Source: Lactifluus volemus
Lineage: Eukaryota; Basidiomycota; Agaricomycetes; Russulales; Russulaceae
Reading direction: 5' to 3'
NCBI GenBank assembly: GCA_022376515.1
Contig: WTXI01000230.1
Coordinates: 1 to 58,662 of the forward strand
Length of the DNA stretch: 58,662 nucleotides
The notes under the pieces are model-generated. The model saw nothing but the letters and a program-made list of their open reading frames with translations, made no database searches and was not told where the DNA came from. This document shows, in pieces, positions 10,274 to 23,513 of this stretch. Within the stretch, counting starts at the first letter, position 1. The number at the start of each line of letters is the position of its first letter. The translations under genes were made by a program, and so were the position numbers.

Positions 10274-10906
10274 TGAAGCTGAGGCATGTCATGTGAAGCA
10301 TCACGAAATGATTCCCTTGAGTCCACTGGCTAGGGTCCCTATCGAAGCAAAGCGCTTGCAGACCCGACTTACCGCTCTATGTCTAGCCTTGTTCAAAAAC
10401 GGTACACTCACGTTATCCGGCTGCCCTGCCAAGAGACGCTGCCGCTCAAGATATGCCCAATGCTTGCCTCGATCATCACGGGGGTTTTGGACTCATCCTC
10501 GTGTTCCTTGTTACTGTACTGTGCATCATCTCGACGATTCCCCATTCGGTTCTATTCTGTAGCCATTGCACAATTGATACAGTTTACCAAGGGACCGCTC
10601 AGGCTCCACCGCGTGCTTATCGGGCCAAATGGATGTGGCTTTTGACCTCTGTTCATGCCATATCGACACAGCGCAAGTCTGCATCCAGCTTCCTCTTCCG
10701 CATTACCCCAATCCTTCACATGGATCATCGTAACTCAAAATGAAACCATCATCGGTGATCTTCCCGCGATTCCTTTTTTTTCCAGCAATCTTCGCTTAAG
10801 CCGTCTTTCGCACTTGCTCGCCTGACAACAGCCATTTCTGTCTTCCGACTCGATCCGTATAGACCCCTGTTTCAGACATTCGCGTCAGGGTCGGTTAACG
10901 GTTTGG
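10274..10906. other. Intergenic, no recognised gene
   Basis: This continues the interval that was split by the copia insertion. Short frames exist on the plus strand but none resembles a protein family. A stretch around 10340-10440 resembles 23970-24040 (CGCTCTAT..CTAGCC.TG and similar), a further hint of duplicated flanks. Confidence 0.4.
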
Positions 10907-11169
10907 ATGCACTTGGATGAGGACTGGGTTACCCCAGTTGAAACTAGGTCCTCAATTTTCGGTGGGTCGTCGTTGCTGGTTTGATCACGAGCGTCTTCAC
11001 ATCTCCAACATTTACAAGGTCGCTCGTCACTCTGAGCGAGTTGATAACTTTGCTGCCAAGTTTACTATTCATTGCAGCGTCATTGCTTTTCAGAGCTCAG
11101 CACGCCATCGAAGGTACCCTCCCTAACCTTCAGTCTAAGCATCTTGAGTTAGTTGGTGTGATGAAGTTC
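10907..11169 (-). pseudogene. O-acetylhomoserine sulfhydrylase relic (3' part)
   Basis: Aligns to the C-terminal part of exon 9 of the intact gene at 18732-20534 (about 18850-19105). Shared blocks include CACGAGCGTCTTC, CTGAGCGAGTTGATAACTT and TTGGTGTGATG. Many substitutions and indels destroy the frame and the other nine exons are absent, so it is a dead fragment. Its position, downstream of and convergent to SLATT locus A once the copia insertion is ignored, matches the arrangement at the two later SLATT-MET17 pairs. Confidence 0.75.
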
Positions 11170-11681
11170 GTGTACAGTCGCGGCGTACATTCTGTCAACT
11201 TGCAAGAGGGATGACATTTTTGCAACTTGACAGCATGCAATAGGGACCTAAAAGGACACAGGATGACGTGCACTGGACGCCCGCGTGGACGCCTGAGGGT
11301 GAGAATGACGAAGGCGGAGCGATTGAGAACACGACAAACGCAGACGCTACGGGAACGAGACGTCGAGACACGTGACAAGCAGACGAATTGATCCGAAACA
11401 ACTGGTATTGGATGCTTTTACTGGCCCTTCAGCGCTTCAGCCTCGACTTTGATCTTCTCCGAGGATTTTTTTCGGCGGAAATCGGTCGTAACCAGGGTCA
11501 AGCGAGTATCTGGTGCCTTTGGCACGGCTGAAGGTTGTAACTTCCTGCGATGTTGCGGACCATAGAGTGGAATCTCATTTATTGTCCATAAAGTTCACAT
11601 GCACCCTTTGTTTTAGTTAAAGGTGCGTCAAGCCACATCACCAAAAGTTCGGCCAGCATTTTCCTCTTCCCAGGATCCTCG
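11170..11681. other. Intergenic upstream of SLATT locus B
   Basis: No gene was seen. The last 60 bp (CATCACCAAAAGTTCG... up to the ATG) are conserved upstream of loci A and D as well, so they may be promoter or 5' leader. Confidence 0.45.
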
Positions 11682-12892
11682 ATGAGTGCTGCTCTGAATC
11701 TTTTTCACTCTCGAGCTTATACATCAGATTCTAAGCCAGAGGTTGAGACTCCAAGCGAGCCTCGTCCTACTGTCACTATCCCACTGGCACCCCCCACGGA
11801 ATTCCCCACAGAGGCCACGTCCGATTCCGGTGTAACGTTAATGCCTCCCCAACCATCGGCTGCAGTACACTGCCTCACCAAGGCAAAAACCCAAACGAGG
11901 CCCGAGCCCGATGCTCCACTAACGAATTCTTCACCCAACCTATTCACGGAAGAAGCGCGATATACAGTTTCTCCTATCCCCATAGATCCGATTTCGAGGG
12001 CTGGTGTCGATGCACCTACTTTCCTTTCTACTTCACTCCATCCGAAGGAGTCTTCCTCCAGAATTTTCCACAGCCACAGTATTGCTCACCCTTTCCGTCA
12101 CCGTGGTCGCTCTTTACCGCCCACGCGTCTACCTCTGAGCCTTCCTGGGGCTACCAAACGGTCGTCTACTGTACATTTCGAAAGCTTAGGAGTTAATTCA
12201 TCTCCAGTAACTGATTTGCATCTGGTACGTCTCATTTGAACCCCCGACGTCGCATCGTATGGTCATGACAAGACTTCGGGCCAGGGGCGATTTCCCTCTG
12301 GGACTGTTGGCGCTCGATTAGATCCTACCTTGGTTGAGGCACTAATACTACGTGATCAAGCGCTCCGGAAGGGTACGCGATATTATTCGAATGCTCCTTC
12401 CATGTAGTGATGGCGCTGATTTATCTAGCTTCATGGATCACGTATTCTATCAATATAGCAATTGCCCTACAGGTACTCCTTGGGGCGGTCTCAATTACAC
12501 TTGACACTATCGTGCGTAAGAAAGACGTTCGTCCCACTTCACCCTTTCACTTTTCACATTACCAATAGTTTCTCACACAGGCTGAGATACCCGATGCCGT
12601 CCTCAGTGGCTGCTCAACAATCATCGCATCCTATCTTGCATATATGAGGGGATCGAGTGAGCCTGAGTACTCATACCTTCGCCAACAAACGCTTACCAAC
12701 TTCATACGTAAACTCGAGGGTTTCATTCTCGACCATGGAACTGAGAGCGGATATGATCACGATGACACTGTGGAGACATTTCGTGAGGAATTCGAGCGAC
12801 TATTGGTTCCAACTAGCTGGAGTGGAAGGATGGTAGACTTCCATTTAGACTGGGAGAGGAGAAAAGCAGTAGGAAGAATTGGGGCCCCCTGA
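11682..12892 (+). CDS. SLATT-like two-TM protein (locus B, 346 aa, 4 exons)
   Basis: Exons 11682-12224, 12285-12372, 12429-12526 and 12581-12892 join in frame with GT-AG introns (GTACGT, GTACGC and GTTCGT donors). Residues 1-181 are a Pro/Ser/Thr-rich, presumably disordered tail. Exon 3 encodes TM segment 1 (WITYSINIAIALQVLLGAVS), exon 4 a short second hydrophobic segment (VLSGCSTIIASYLAYM), then RGSSEPE (266-272) and a helix ending near a stop after GRIGAP. The pattern of hydrophobic hairpin, R-G-S-x-E-P-E and F-x-R-x-x-E-x-F-x-x-D-H-G fits the fungal SLATT domain (SMODS and SLOG-associating 2TM effector). Members are predicted membrane-disrupting effectors of nucleotide-centred conflict systems; activity here is inferred only. 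It lies head-to-tail with the Crinkler-type gene, which starts 583 bp downstream. Confidence 0.8.
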
Positions 12893-13475
12893 ACCGCAAC
12901 CACCAGGCCTGGTTTGGGGACAGGTGATAGGAGAGCACTGCATGACCAAGGCAATGACAGTGCCAAAAATCTAAAAGTAGAACTTGAATTATGTTCAACT
13001 TGAATAGTGGATAGACTTGAAACAACCTATCATATTTCCCTAAGCCCTTTGCGCGAGGAGGTGGCCTGGGAGAGAGAGGATATGTGGTAGATGGATGACG
13101 TGGGAGGCGCGGAGACGCTCTTGGAGGTATGTCGAGTGTTCAAGAACGTGTGTGACAAGCTTCGCACTAGTGGAGCTCGAGGCGGCAATTAAGGGGGCGT
13201 TACTGAGAGAAGTCGTGTAGGTAAGGCCCTCGTCGAATCAACTTGAACAAAAAAAATTTACTCATGAGCATATCCGAGTCAAGAGCACATGCTCTACCAA
13301 AAACGCAGCAAGCGCCTTGCCAAATTTATGCCAGTTTGGTCATGCAAGGACGTCATCGCGCCATCCTCCCAGTCCAAGAAGGGGTCGTGAGATAGCGAAA
13401 CGAAAGGGGCTGTTTACGTGACCAGGCAATCGCCGACCGTTTCATGTCACGCTCCTCTGCTCTGTATCGTTGTCA
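12893..13475. other. Intergenic / upstream of Crinkler-type gene
   Basis: No coding signal was recognised. It presumably holds the 3' end of locus B and the promoter of the next gene. Confidence 0.45.
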
Positions 13476-15961
13476 ATGTCTAACCTCGAACCTCTCGTTT
13501 GGTGTTGGGTCGTTGGCGACAAACCCCCGAGCCTGAGGGTGTTTCATGTCCAGATATCGCATGAGGTAACCGTTGGCGAACTGAAGAAAGCGATAAAGGA
13601 AGAGAAACGGGTGGATTTCGATCAGATTGATGCCGACAGTCTCGACCTCTACGAAATCTCCGTCGCGGAGGATAATATGGACACGGAATTATCAAATATC
13701 AACCTCAATTCTCTCAAGGGTAATGAACTCCGGTCTATGCACAGGCTGTCCCAGGTCTTCCCCGATCCTCCTACTGACGGCCATCTTCACATCATTATCA
13801 TAAAACTCCCTGGTGGTGAGTGCAACTGGACTCATTTCATCCTCAATCATCGTTTCATATTCACAGCTGACAAACCTCTCTTGTCTTTATCTCGTATATT
13901 TTCTCCCCCACATTCACACTCCATTGTAACAACGTGTTATCGCACCCCACGATTTTGTGCTTGCGCTTGCCTCCTCCACAGCCGCACGCAAGCGTGACCT
14001 CAATGGTTCCGATGAAGAGAGAGGTAAGAGACATAAAGCGGGTGAGTGGGTGTAGTCTTAGCACTCGACATCATGTCTTTCATTCTCATCTGACTTATTG
14101 CCATATCTCCTTCGGATAACATCTCATTCCTATATGCGTCATAACACCGATATTCATTCGCAGATTCTTCAATTATGGATGACGGCCATTTTCGCGTGAA
14201 ATTTGGTACCGCTTCAATGTTGCTCTTTTCTACGTTGCCGCCTTAAATAATGTTTTCAGGGTTTGATCGACTGCGCTATGATGGAACCCGGTCGGATTCG
14301 ATCTTGGATTTCTATAAGCAGTTTTGGGGCGATCCTCTACCTCCGGAACACCTTTCTCTTAAGGGTTCAGTCCATGATCCTAACGATGAAGAAAATAACG
14401 AAGAGAATGGAGGAGAGAATGACGACGATCTCCTTCCCGCGTCCCCCCCCCCAATCATTGACACCGAATTGTGTCGACTTCTCATTCGTGCTGAATACCT
14501 TAGAATCTATAACTGGGTTGAACAACAATACGCGAGGGGCACGCTACAGCGTCCGGCTGCAGCTGTTGTCACAGGTCATCCCGGAATCGGTCAGTACTCT
14601 ATCATCGATATGAGAAACTTGTTTTTTCTTATACTCCTTTGTGCATAGGAAAATCGTTCTGGGTCTACTACGTCCTGCGTCGACGTCTTGGAGAAAAGTC
14701 TGCTACTCTGTGGTTTCGAGGACCCGAGGGGTTCTATCTCTTCTGTTCCGAAGGGGTGCTCGTCGTCCCTGAAAACTTCGACTTCAGCAAATTTAGGCCG
14801 CGCATATGGACTATCATCGATTCTGCTCAATCACCATACAGGATTCCGATTACCCTAACCCAATCCCCACCTGGTGTCTTCCCCATCTATCTCACCTTCC
14901 CTGATTCAAAACGCTGGTCAATGAATCCGCAGTCATGGAAGTCCTTTAGGGTGATAATGAATCCCTGGACAAGGGAGGAGATCAAATATGCGTGAGTATG
15001 TTCCTTTCATAACTCATTCATGCTGAGTCCTCTCTTCCGCTACAGCATGAAAGAACTATCTCCAGATAAAGGGATAGATGCTGTGTTACAGAGATATGAT
15101 CTCTTAGGCCCCATTCCACGCCTCTGCCTCGAATTGGATCCTAATCAAGTTGAAGACTATATCTCGGAACGTGACACCGCAATCGCCAGAGCTGGTCCCA
15201 AGATCTTTAGAGATTATTTCTCAGAAAGTACCCTAATGCAAGCGTCATTTGATTCCGTCTCGCATAAAATCTTTCTGCTCCGGCGCAAGCGAGGATCTCC
15301 ACTTGGCGAGGGCCATACAATTGAGCTCATCTCGGCTGCAGTTGAACAGATCATTGTACAGAGACTTGAGGACTTTGGTAATGGTCAATTGTTGGATATG
15401 TGGAAGAACTTTTCGAGGCTTAGCGACTCTCGGGGAATGGCTGGTTTGATATTCGAATCTTTCATCCATCGGAATTTCAGATCGCGTATCGTTCTGGATG
15501 CTACGCCAATGGTTCGGTTGAACTTTTCCAATTCCGGCTGGCATGCTTCATTCAGCACCAAACGGCCCGACGCCGCCACCATTCATGGAGTGGCACAGCA
15601 AACGTTTTCTCTTGACATTGATGTTGACAGTATATTTGTCTACAATACCACCACCACCACGCTACATATTCAACAAGGCATCTACTATGTACCTCAACGT
15701 GGCCAACAAGTCTCTCTTGGCTCCTTCATACTACATGGAGGTTATCTCAACATCTTTCAGTGCACTGCGGACCATAATCACAACATCGAGGATGACCTTG
15801 TTCGGTTTCTTACATCTTGCAGTGGGCTACCTCACCACACCTCCTGGCGTTTCGTGTTTGTTGTCCCAGATGAGCTTGACTTGTTCTATTGTCCTGCTTC
15901 AAATAACTCCATCGTTAAGGAAACTGGATTACATACAGCTCGCATTTCAATGTCAACTTGA
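13476..15961 (+). CDS. Crinkler-type protein with P-loop NTPase (CRN-RHS-like, about 670 aa, 6 exons)
   Basis: Proposed exons are 13476-13815, 13982-14023, 14164-14205, 14260-14589, 14649-14991 and 15046-15961; phases agree at every junction. The 42-nt third exon could be skipped in frame. Residues 1-113 match the ubiquitin-like Crinkler header: LVWCWVVGD, TVGELKKAIKEEK, DADSLDLYEIS and FPDPPTDGHLHIIII. A Walker A motif, GHPGIGKS (about 247-254), is formed only by splicing exon 4 to exon 5; RIWTIID (about 303-309) is a plausible Walker B. The C-terminal 300 residues include SFILHGGYLNIFQCT and SWRFVFVVPDELDL, resembling the nuclease-like C-terminal region of CRN-RHS proteins. Such proteins are known as host-directed effectors or as conflict elements in fungi; which applies here is unknown. 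The ATG at 13476 was chosen because the open frame upstream offers only TTG. Confidence 0.85.
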
Positions 15962-17395
15962 AGGGGCATGACTGTGGAGAATTAGCTATTGCAGTAATAT
16001 GAAGTTTATCTACATCCAAGCCTGATGGTTATAATGTCACAAGTTGTGGTGAGTGTGCTCTTACTCCCACCGTGTCATCGTGCACTTACTCAGACCTCTA
16101 GCCTGCCCACCAAATAAGAACCCTCAAAAGTGATTCCCACCACTGCCCTCTTGACTGCCCTGCAGTGTGACCACTTTTGGCACCATCTGTCTAGTTGCCA
16201 CTGCCTGCTCATGCCCTAGTTGCCTGCTCTCATTTGCTGTTCACCCTTGCCTATTACTTGGTCTGCCGCTGTTTCAATTGCTGCCTCTTTTCCCACCATT
16301 TCTGCCCTCCCATCTTCGCTGCCGTCGCTCTCACCACCCCACTTCTGCTTCCATTGCTGTCTTCATTCTGAAGTTTTCGTACCCGGCCATATCAGGTAAC
16401 TGATTGTGTGTGCAAAGTACTATAATTATAGTTGAAGTTTGGGTGACAACCTGAGCGCGTACATGCCTGGATTTTCATTTCCCCAAGTCGGCAAGAAATA
16501 TGCACCGAGAGTTGTTGTAAAATGCCCGCAGTGCATGGTCTCCCCATAGATCTAACCCATTTGAGCACGCGTGGGAAGGGCCATGCATCACGTTGACGTT
16601 AAGAATGACAGCGTTCAATTACAGTGCGTCATACAAAGTTTGTGGTCCGTATCGATCCTGTACAAGGCGCTCGACCGCTTGCAGACCCATTCCTAGTTGG
16701 CACGCGCAAACGCCGCCTCGTGCCACTTAAAGCCGATTACAGTTCATGTAATATTTTGCGCTGTCACCCGCTCACACAGAACCTGCTATTCTTAGTTAGT
16801 ATTAAGATTATCACGATACTACGTTTGGCGTTCAGTGGGTGTGATTGCTATAGATCACGAGATTTCTAAGCTTGCCATTTTTGTAACATTGTAACTCCGA
16901 CACAGGTGCTGACCACGCTGTTTTTTCATTTCACTACTGTGTACACCCATGGAGGGTTGCCCTCCTGCCTGGTCAGATCTGGTCAGTCAGAGCCTGTCAG
17001 ACACTCAGACAAACTCGGAATAGCCCAGAAGGCGCCAATCACGCTCACCGAATCGAAGCCATGGGTATGATATAATTCTGGCCGCTGCCACCTAGAGCTG
17101 TAACTGGGAAGTTCAGGTTTTCTGAAGGTACGCAGTCTGTTCATTACAATCTTATGGACTTCGGGATTGCTTACCCACTGGCATCGAATCCCTCGAAGGT
17201 CTATTTACCAATAATGTTAGCCATACCAATATCGGTTTGCTTATTATAAAGTGCGACAACTCGAGTCCGGATGTTCGACCCAACACCACTTTCTATTTCC
17301 CTAAGCAAGCTTGATCTCACCTCAGTGACCTCACTACCCCACTCTTGACCCCACTGGTAACCCTCACGGGACTCCCAGCAAACGCCTCCGAGTCC
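15962..17395. other. Intergenic region with dispersed repeat
   Basis: No gene was recognised. The repeat copy at 16228-16652 and leader-like sequence of SLATT locus C (about 17260-17395) account for part of it. Confidence 0.5.
16228..16652. repeat. Dispersed repeat, copy 2
   Basis: Diverged partner of 4024-4430, in the same orientation, sharing many 15-20 bp blocks and ending at AAAGTTTGTG. Confidence 0.75.
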
Positions 17396-18385
17396 ATGTC
17401 TGATTCCCATGTAACATCAATGTCGCCCCAACCATCAACAGCAGCATTACACCCCCTCACCGAGGCGGAAATTCAAACTAGGATCGAGCCCGACGCGTCA
17501 GTCCTTTCGCCGGATCCGCTCGCAGACTCGGAAAAAGCGCTCCATACAAAGTCTGCAACTTACTACCCCACCATAGATCCGACCGGCGCGACGGTTGCCT
17601 ACGTTCCTTTCAACTTCACCTCTCCCGAAGGGGCTTTCGCACGACGGTCATTCCACACCCACCGTGATAACAATGCGCACTCGGGCCCTTCCCGTAATGT
17701 CGGTCGCTCTGTACCATCCACAACTGATTGGCATTCGGTCACGGTACGTCTCACATAAAAATCTCCAACTCGCAGCATAATCATAGCGAGGTTGGGTTTA
17801 GGAACAATCTTTAGTCAGGACCGTCAGCGCTCGGTTAGATCCCACCTTGACTGAGGCACGAACATTGCGGGATCAAGCGCGCTGGAAGGGTACGCAACAA
17901 TTCAATTCACGCCCCTTCCGTTAGTGATACTACTAATCTATCTAGCTACATGGACCAGGTATTCCGTCAATCTAGCAATTGCACTGCAGGTCCTCCTCGG
18001 AGCAGTCTCGGTTACACTCGACACTATCGTGCATAAGAGAGAAGTCCGTCCTACCTCACTCCTTCATTATTCATTTTACCAATATATTTCCCACAAGGTT
18101 GGTGTACTTGACGCTGTACTCAGCGGCTGCTCAACAGTCATCGCATCTTATCTTGCGGCTATGAGGGGCTCTAGTGAACCTGAATATTCACTCCTTCGCG
18201 AATTCGTGCTTACAGGTTTCATACGTAAACTCGAGGCATTCCTCCTCGACCATGGGGCTGAGTGCGGGAATGATTACAAGGAGGATGTGGGCAGGTTTCG
18301 CGACGAATTCAATCAACTCCTAGTTCCGCCCGGCTCCGGTGGAAGGATGGCGGACTTCCAATTTCATCCGGCAAGGAAACATTAA
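17396..18385 (+). CDS. SLATT-like two-TM protein (locus C, start uncertain)
   Basis: Exons 17396-17743, 17802-17889 (88 nt), 17946-18043 (98 nt) and 18098-18385 join in frame with splice sites at the family positions. The upstream part of exon 1 lost the MSAAL-type start seen in loci B and D; the frame is open from 17345 but its first ATG is 17396, giving 273 aa. Exon 3 encodes TM segment 1 (YSVNLAIALQVLLGAVSVTL), exon 4 the second hydrophobic segment (VLSGCSTVIASYLAAM), RGSSEPEYS (201-209) and FIRKLEAFLLDHGAE. The last intron is also open, so unspliced RNA would still be translated through it. Role as for locus B. It may be a functional shortened gene or an early pseudogene. The sulfhydrylase gene lies 346 bp downstream, convergent. 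Confidence 0.7.
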
Positions 18386-18731
18386 CCTGTTCGCGTACTG
18401 TATTTCACAAATGATCTCTTCACTTCCCTGCTGTGGAGACCCACGCCCAGTCCGAAAACTGGACTGCCTCAGGCTGGATCCCATAGTGAGGTCAGTCATA
18501 CGATGAAACAGTGCTGTCATTCCTTTGTATACCACAGTTGAACTTGAATAGCTAGCTAAATGAAAGACTTCAGTTTCATATAGATTCGCCTATCTCCAAG
18601 TCATTGCATCCTTCAGGTTTCCTGATGTCGGTAAGCGTATGCTATGTCAAGGCCCAATTTTTGCACGAAAAGACAAGAACTCCCCACGGATGGTTCTCGT
18701 GGCACACTACTCTTTCTCACGCCTTCCTGAT

Positions 18732-20534
<1,803 letters not shown>

Positions 20535-21495
20535 CACCAAGAGACCACAGGGCGTAGGAAAGTAGAAATATTGAGACCCCTTTTATCATTTAGCGTGATT
20601 AACGGCGAATGCGCCATCAAATGGCCTAATACCTCTACTTAGCCTTGTGAGCCTACCTACTCAGCGCGCGACGATCGCAATCGAGTGCCACATCAGTTAC
20701 GTCACGGCTAGTCCGTACTAGGTCTGACTCACCAGCGGGCCCATACTGTACACCTCTTAGGGTCAGATCTGTGGCGTTCTCTGGCAGGGTCTCAGCGCTC
20801 AGCGCTCAGCTACAGCGATTGCGCAATTCACGTCACGCGGAAGGTCGAAATAGAGATACTGAGAACGCAAAACGAAGGAAATATTATGCATTGTACTTAG
20901 GCTTTCCTGTGCTGGCCCCTCAAAGTGGATGACGACGTGTCCATGGAGCTATTCAGCATGGAGCTGCGGCTGAGGGTGGCATTGACGCTTGGGTTAGCAG
21001 GAGTTTCTGAATTTAATTTTCTTGTTGAGACGGACCAGTCCACCATCTCCTCACGAATTAGGCCACTGACAACGTGAAACATGAAGTTCCCCCACTGCCT
21101 GCGGACCCTCCGTGGAGCCTGCGCATATGACAGCACAGTCGCTGGAAACTATCACTGAGCGGTTGAGAAATTTGACACGCCTGAAGGAGCTAGCAGTGGG
21201 TGTGGCAAATCGAGTCAGGTGAGACCCGAACCCTAACCTCACGTAACAAAATTTGGTAGGCCGTCCCGTCTATGCTTTTAAAGGTCTTGCCACAGATCCA
21301 ATAGCAGCTGGTAGGCAGGCTTTCGAACCAGTCCCTGCCAACACCTCAGGCTCCTCCAAATATTTTGTGCTCTATCTTGCCTGAGAGTCTGAGACTGCAC
21401 CAACTAAGTATACCAAACAGAACGGCTTGCCCGTCGACCGTTCCTCACTTGCAGCCAGCCTAGAACAACAGGCAAAAAACAAAACCTCTGCGAAC
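20535..21495. other. Intergenic with unrecognised exon-like fragments
   Basis: On the minus strand, about 21242-20897 contains coding-like frames (LTRFATPTASSFRRVKFLN; LIREEMVDWSVSTRKLNSE; LSRSSMLNSSMDTSSSTLR) that would need at least one splice or frame correction to join. The family was not recognised. It may be a decayed 3' end of a gene adjoining the RPB7-like copy. Confidence 0.4.
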
Positions 21496-22235
21496 ATGTC
21501 CTTCATTGTAACCCTCCTCTCCTTACCCCTCTTCTCCCTCACATAACAGGGCAAAAATTGCTGCAGAAAGAGCTCACGCACACGATCATGTTACACCCGT
21601 CCTACTTTGGCCCTCGCCTGCAGCCGTACCTCGAATCGAAGCTCTATTCGGACGTCGAGGGAACCTGCTCTGGCCAGTTTGGCTTTATCATTCCCGTCGT
21701 CTCCATCTCTGACATCGGCACGGGCGCGGTCATTTCGGGTAACGGACAGGGTGAGTTCGTGACAAGGTATAGCGCGATCGTTTTCAAACCGTTCAAGGGT
21801 GAGGTCGTCGACGGAATCGTCTACAATGTCACCCTGGTGCGTGAACATTTCGGTCCTCAAGTTTTCATATGCTGACTCTCGTATGTACAGACGGGTATCT
21901 TTGCGGAGGTTGGACCTCTGAACTGCTTCGTCTCGCAACAGGTGCGCAGCGAGTTCCCTTTGTTCCTGACCGCACCCCATAATCCTGCAGCTCCTCCATC
22001 TAGACCTGAAGCCTGATCCGTCGTCGAACCCACCATCCTACACCTCACAGGACCAGGTAAGCCCCTCGAAAACGCGATTCACCCCATTCCTTTTCCCATC
22101 TCCCCGTGACAAACAAGTCATCGAGGACAGCGCGAAAATGTAAATTATAGGCACGCGCGTGAAGACGAAGATTGTACGAATCTCTTCACGTTTTTCTCAT
22201 TCGCGATCTCAGTTTGCAATAGGGAGTGCCACCTA
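21496..22235 (+). pseudogene. RNA polymerase II subunit RPB7-like copy, C-terminally decayed
   Basis: Exons 21496-21507 (MSFI), 21567-21836, 21891-21941 and 21991-22056 join in frame and read as RPB7: KELTHTIMLHPSYFGPRLQ, VEGTCSGQFGFI, IVFKPFKGEVVDGIV, NCFVSQQ and SSNPPSYTSQDQ. In RPB7 the next exon continues VIEDSAKM..., then GTRV, and ends FAIGTI. Here the acceptor lies one base off phase (CAAG then TCATCGAG), an in-frame TAA follows AAAATG, and the final exon reads FAIGSAT then stop. Spliced as found, the product would be about 143 aa, lacking most of the C-terminal OB-fold. RPB7 pairs with RPB4 in the Pol II stalk and is essential, so an intact copy is expected elsewhere and this is read as a duplicated relic. 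Confidence 0.8.
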
Positions 22236-22580
22236 GGCTTGATCGAATAATGCTTTCTTTGTCTGGTGAAATTAGAAGGGGGAAAGATAAGGAGGGTTTA
22301 TGAATCACACCCGCTGATCCAGACCATTCTATTTTGGGTAAGTTTCACAATCCTTTATGATGTTCACCCGGAGGTTTTTAATGTTCCAGCGCACGCAGAT
22401 TGCAGTACTGCCCTCTAGAGCTGTAACTAGAAAGCCTTCTGACGATACAGGCCCTCTCTGTGATGAAAATTTGGACATTCCTTAATTTTACCGCACCCAT
22501 GTCGTTTCGTTAAAAGCGCGAATCTTGAAGGTTATGTCACCAAACGTTCGACCAACCCTTTTCACTCCCTTGGATCTTCA
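22236..22580. other. Intergenic leader of SLATT locus D
   Basis: No gene. The block GTCACCAAACGTTCGACCAA just before the ATG is shared with locus A, supporting common origin of the 5' flanks. Confidence 0.55.
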
Positions 22581-23513
22581 ATGAGTGCTGCGCTGAGCCC
22601 CGCTCAAGCTACCTCATCAGGTTCCAAACCAGGGCGCAAGATTCCAACCAATCCGGATTCCACAGTCACTTCCCCACCGGCACCCACCACTAGACTCACT
22701 GAAGCAGAAACCCAAACAGGGCCCGAGCCCGTTTCTCCGATTCCTTCACAAGACGTGTTCGCAGAAGAAGCAAAACCTGCAGGTTCTCATGTCCCAGTAG
22801 ATGAAGCTACGAAGGTTGAGGTCGATGCATCTCCATTCCTTTGGGCCCCACGCCCCCGAAGGCTCGGCGTTTGGTACGTCTGACATGGATCCCCACGTCG
22901 CAGCGCGTGATCATAGTGAGGCTCCGGGTTAGGGACAATTCCCGGCCGAGTCCGTCGGCGCTCGGTTAGATCCTACCTTGGCTGAGGCATTGACGCTGCG
23001 GGATCGAGCTCTTCGAAAGGGTACGCAACATCATTTCAACTCACCCTCAATTCAGTGACATTACTCATTCATCTACTTACATGGATCAGGTATTCCATCA
23101 ATATAGCAATTGCGTTGCAGCTCGCCCTCGCAGCGGTCGCCGTTACACTTGCGGCTATCATTAATAAGAATGCGATTTGTCCCACTTCACCTTTCACTAT
23201 ATCAATAATACTTCACATATAGGTCGAAGTACCTGACGCTGTTCTCGCCGGCTGCTCAACACTCGTCGCATCCTATCTTGCAACTATGAGGGGCTCGAAT
23301 GAGCCTGAGTACTCATACCTTCGCCAGCACACACTTACCAGTTTCATACGTAAACTTGAGGCTTTCCTCCTCGACCATGGAACAGAGAGAGGAAATGTCC
23401 ACGATAAGTCTGTGGAGGATTTTCGCGATGAATTCGAACGACTTCTGATTCCACCCCGTTGGAGTGGAAGGATGATCGACTTCCTTTTTGATCGGGAAAA
23501 GAAACGAGAGTAA
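22581..23513 (+). pseudogene. SLATT-like two-TM protein, decayed copy (locus D)
   Basis: Homologous parts are exon 1 from ATG 22581 (MSAALSPAQATSS), exon 2 (22933-23020, 88 nt), exon 3 region (23077-23174, 98 nt) and exon 4 (23223-23513, with RGSNEPEYSYLRQ and FIRKLEAFLLDHGTE). Three lesions are visible against loci A-C: a deletion at the end of exon 1 that leaves its donor in the wrong phase, an acceptor changed from TAG to TAC at 23074-23076, and a donor changed from GT to AT at 23175-23176. Exon 3 is therefore unlikely to splice in and TM segment 1 would be lost. The coding sequence of exon 4 is still open, so decay seems recent. It is paired with the convergent sulfhydrylase gene downstream. 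Confidence 0.78.
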
